DNA of 13,623 nt, taken from Hydrogenophaga sp. (GTDB lineage Bacteria; Pseudomonadota; Gammaproteobacteria; Burkholderiales; Burkholderiaceae_C). Under the pieces are notes generated by a model. It saw only the letters and a program-made list of their open reading frames with translations. It made no database searches and was not told the origin of the DNA. Location: assembly GCA_020047875.1 (NCBI GenBank), contig JAIFNE010000076.1:1-13623 (forward strand). Reading direction: 5' to 3'. Made by a program: the position numbers and the translations under genes. The number at the start of each line of letters is the position of its first letter. Position 1 is the first letter of the stretch. Of the stretch, positions 12,449 to 13,623 are shown piece by piece.

Positions 12449-13322
12449 TCAGGTCTTTTGCGCGGTCATCAGCGCCCAGCCGTCTTCCTCATCGCTGACA
12501 GCCAGATTGACCCAGGGCGCAAAGGCTGCTCGCAGTTCATCGGTCTGCCTCGACAGGATGCCCGCCAGCACCAGATGCCCGCCTGGCGCCACGTGCGCGC
12601 ACAGCAGCGGCGCGAGCACCTTGAGCGGCGTGGCCAGGATGTTGGCCAGCACCAGATCAAACGCACCCTTCGCGAGATCGGGCAGGCCCGCCTGAAGCAC
12701 CACTTGGTTGGCGTGGGCATTGAGGCGAGTCGATTCGACCGCGGCCGGGTCGATGTCCACGGCCACGATCTCGGCCGCGCCGAAGCGCGCTGCTCCCATG
12801 GCCAGAATGCCCGATCCGCAACCGTAATCGAGCACGCGCTGGCCCTGCCAGGAGCGGGCTGCGACCCAGCGCAGGCACATGCGGGTGGTGGGATGCGTGC
12901 CGGTGCCGAATGCCAGTCCAGGGTCTAGGCGCAGCACCTGCCGGGCGGCGGCGGGCGGTTCGTGCCAGGTCGGGACGATCCAGAAGCTGGGTGTGATTTC
13001 CACCGGCGCAAACTGCGATTGGGTGAGGCGCACCCAGTCTTGCTCGGGCACGGCCTGCACACCCACGACCAAGCAAGACTCGAAAAATGTCTGCACCTGC
13101 AGCAGCGTGGCTGCCTCGCGCGCCGCGGCGTCGGAAGCAAACAGCGCCACCACGCGCGAGCGGTGGCATGCCCGGCTCACCAAACAGGGCCTGCTCGGCG
13201 GGGGTCATGGCGTCGGCGTCTTCCACCGAGGTGCTCAGCGCATCGAGCGCATCCAACGCATCGCTCACCGCCTCGACCCCCGCCTCGGGCACGATCAACA
13301 CCAGTTCAAAGAGAGAGGACAT
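12449..13322 (-). pseudogene. prmA: prmA, ribosomal protein L11 methyltransferase, split by a frameshift
   Basis: PrmA trimethylates ribosomal protein L11 using S-adenosylmethionine. The N-terminal substrate domain begins at ATG 13322 (MSSLFELVLIVPEAG) and reads correctly to EQALFGEPGMP (near 13170). From about 13165 the family sequence continues in another frame, RSRVVALFAS, and runs to the stop at 12449. That frame has the L11-enzyme signature GLAFGTGTHPTTR, SAM-binding LDYGCGSGI, the acidic VDIDP and ANILA. The expected bridge of about seven residues (PPxxGWx) is missing, so the lesion looks like a deletion of 17 or 20 bases that changes frame. The remaining 244-residue open frame (GTG 13183) holds the whole methyltransferase domain but not the L11-recognition domain. 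It may be a true pseudogene or an assembly error. The gene lies between accC and the zinc-ribbon gene, as expected for the family. Confidence 0.8.
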
Positions 13323-13417
13323 GGGCCATCCAAGGGGCTGTTGTTCTGGAACACCGCAAACCGGCTTTACCGGGCGCTACCGCAGGCGAATGGCTGAGGC
13401 AGCGCGGAGGGAAAGCG

Positions 13418-13623
13418 TCACCGCTCCCGCTGCGACAGCCACTCTTCGAGGTAATGGATGTTGGTGCCACCGGCGACAAAGCTGGCGTCCACCATCAACT
13501 CCCGGTGCAGCGGAATGTTGGTCTTGATGCCCTCGATCACCGTCTCGGCGAGGGCAGTGCGCATGCGCGCAAGCGCCTGCTCGCGCGTGTCGCCGTGCAC
13601 GATGAGCTTGCCGATCATCGAGT
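13418..13623 (-). CDS. accC: AccC, biotin carboxylase subunit of acetyl-CoA carboxylase (3' part only)
   Basis: Only the last 68 codons are inside the window; the gene runs off the right-hand edge. The visible part is the typical C-terminus of biotin carboxylase: SMIGKLIVHGDTREQA, followed by ALAETVIEGIKTNIP and the family-typical end GGTNIHYLEEWL. AccC carboxylates biotin on the AccB carrier, using ATP and bicarbonate, in the first step of fatty-acid synthesis. Catalytic ATP-grasp residues lie outside the window. The prmA start is 95 bases downstream on the same strand, an order common in Burkholderiales (accB, accC, prmA). Confidence 0.95.
   Translation of the reverse strand, partial: SMIGKLIVHGDTREQALARMRTALAETVIEGIKTNIPLHRELMVDASFVAGGTNIHYLEEWLSQRER

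Noticed and set aside
1..13623. CRISPR array, mobile element, tRNA/rRNA, toxin-antitoxin or defence system
   Set aside because: No regularly spaced repeats, transposase or integrase motifs, tRNA-like folds or accessory genes were seen; the window is conserved housekeeping content.

Overview
The window is an ordinary stretch of high-GC core chromosome. It most resembles a betaproteobacterium of the order Burkholderiales, probably family Comamonadaceae. The clues are the gene order (CcsA-like protein, PP0621-like protein, pilS, pilR, ampD, nrdA, nrdB), the long class Ia NrdA with a proximal ATP-cone, and a lysine/alanine-rich histone H1-like protein ending in the WPFPT tail known from that group. 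This assignment is by recognition; no search was run.

Layout. Plus strand, 5-5004: a CcsA/YpjD-like membrane protein, a small Cys-pair membrane protein, the PilS sensor kinase and PilR sigma54 activator for type IV pilus genes, and the AmpD amidase. The pilR end and the ampD start overlap. Plus strand, 5205-9663: the ribonucleotide reductase unit. It has two NrdR boxes over a sigma70-type promoter, a roughly 200-base leader, nrdA, a 144-base gap with a hairpin and a possible second promoter, nrdB, and a rho-independent terminator. Plus strand, 9676-10355: a nested palindrome, then a histone H1-like gene with a strong ribosome binding site and a strong terminator. Minus strand, 13623-10430: the 3' end of accC, prmA, a zinc-ribbon/DUF3426 membrane protein and a PfkB-family sugar or nucleoside kinase, all co-directional and convergent with the histone gene.

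The genes are housekeeping: pilus regulation, peptidoglycan recycling, dNTP supply, nucleoid binding, fatty-acid synthesis and ribosomal protein methylation. I found no CRISPR array, transposase, integrase, toxin-antitoxin pair, defence cassette, tRNA or rRNA, and no evidence of a new biological system. The points worth a second look are: (1) ampD reads without a stop through the nrdA promoter into nrdA, giving an apparent 1292-residue chimera; (2) no ATG, GTG or TTG occurs in any frame between the predicted nrdA transcript start and codon GTG 5462; (3) prmA is split by a small frame-changing deletion near 13165; (4) a nested set of palindromes lies ahead of the histone-like gene. Points 1 and 3 could be true lesions or assembly errors.
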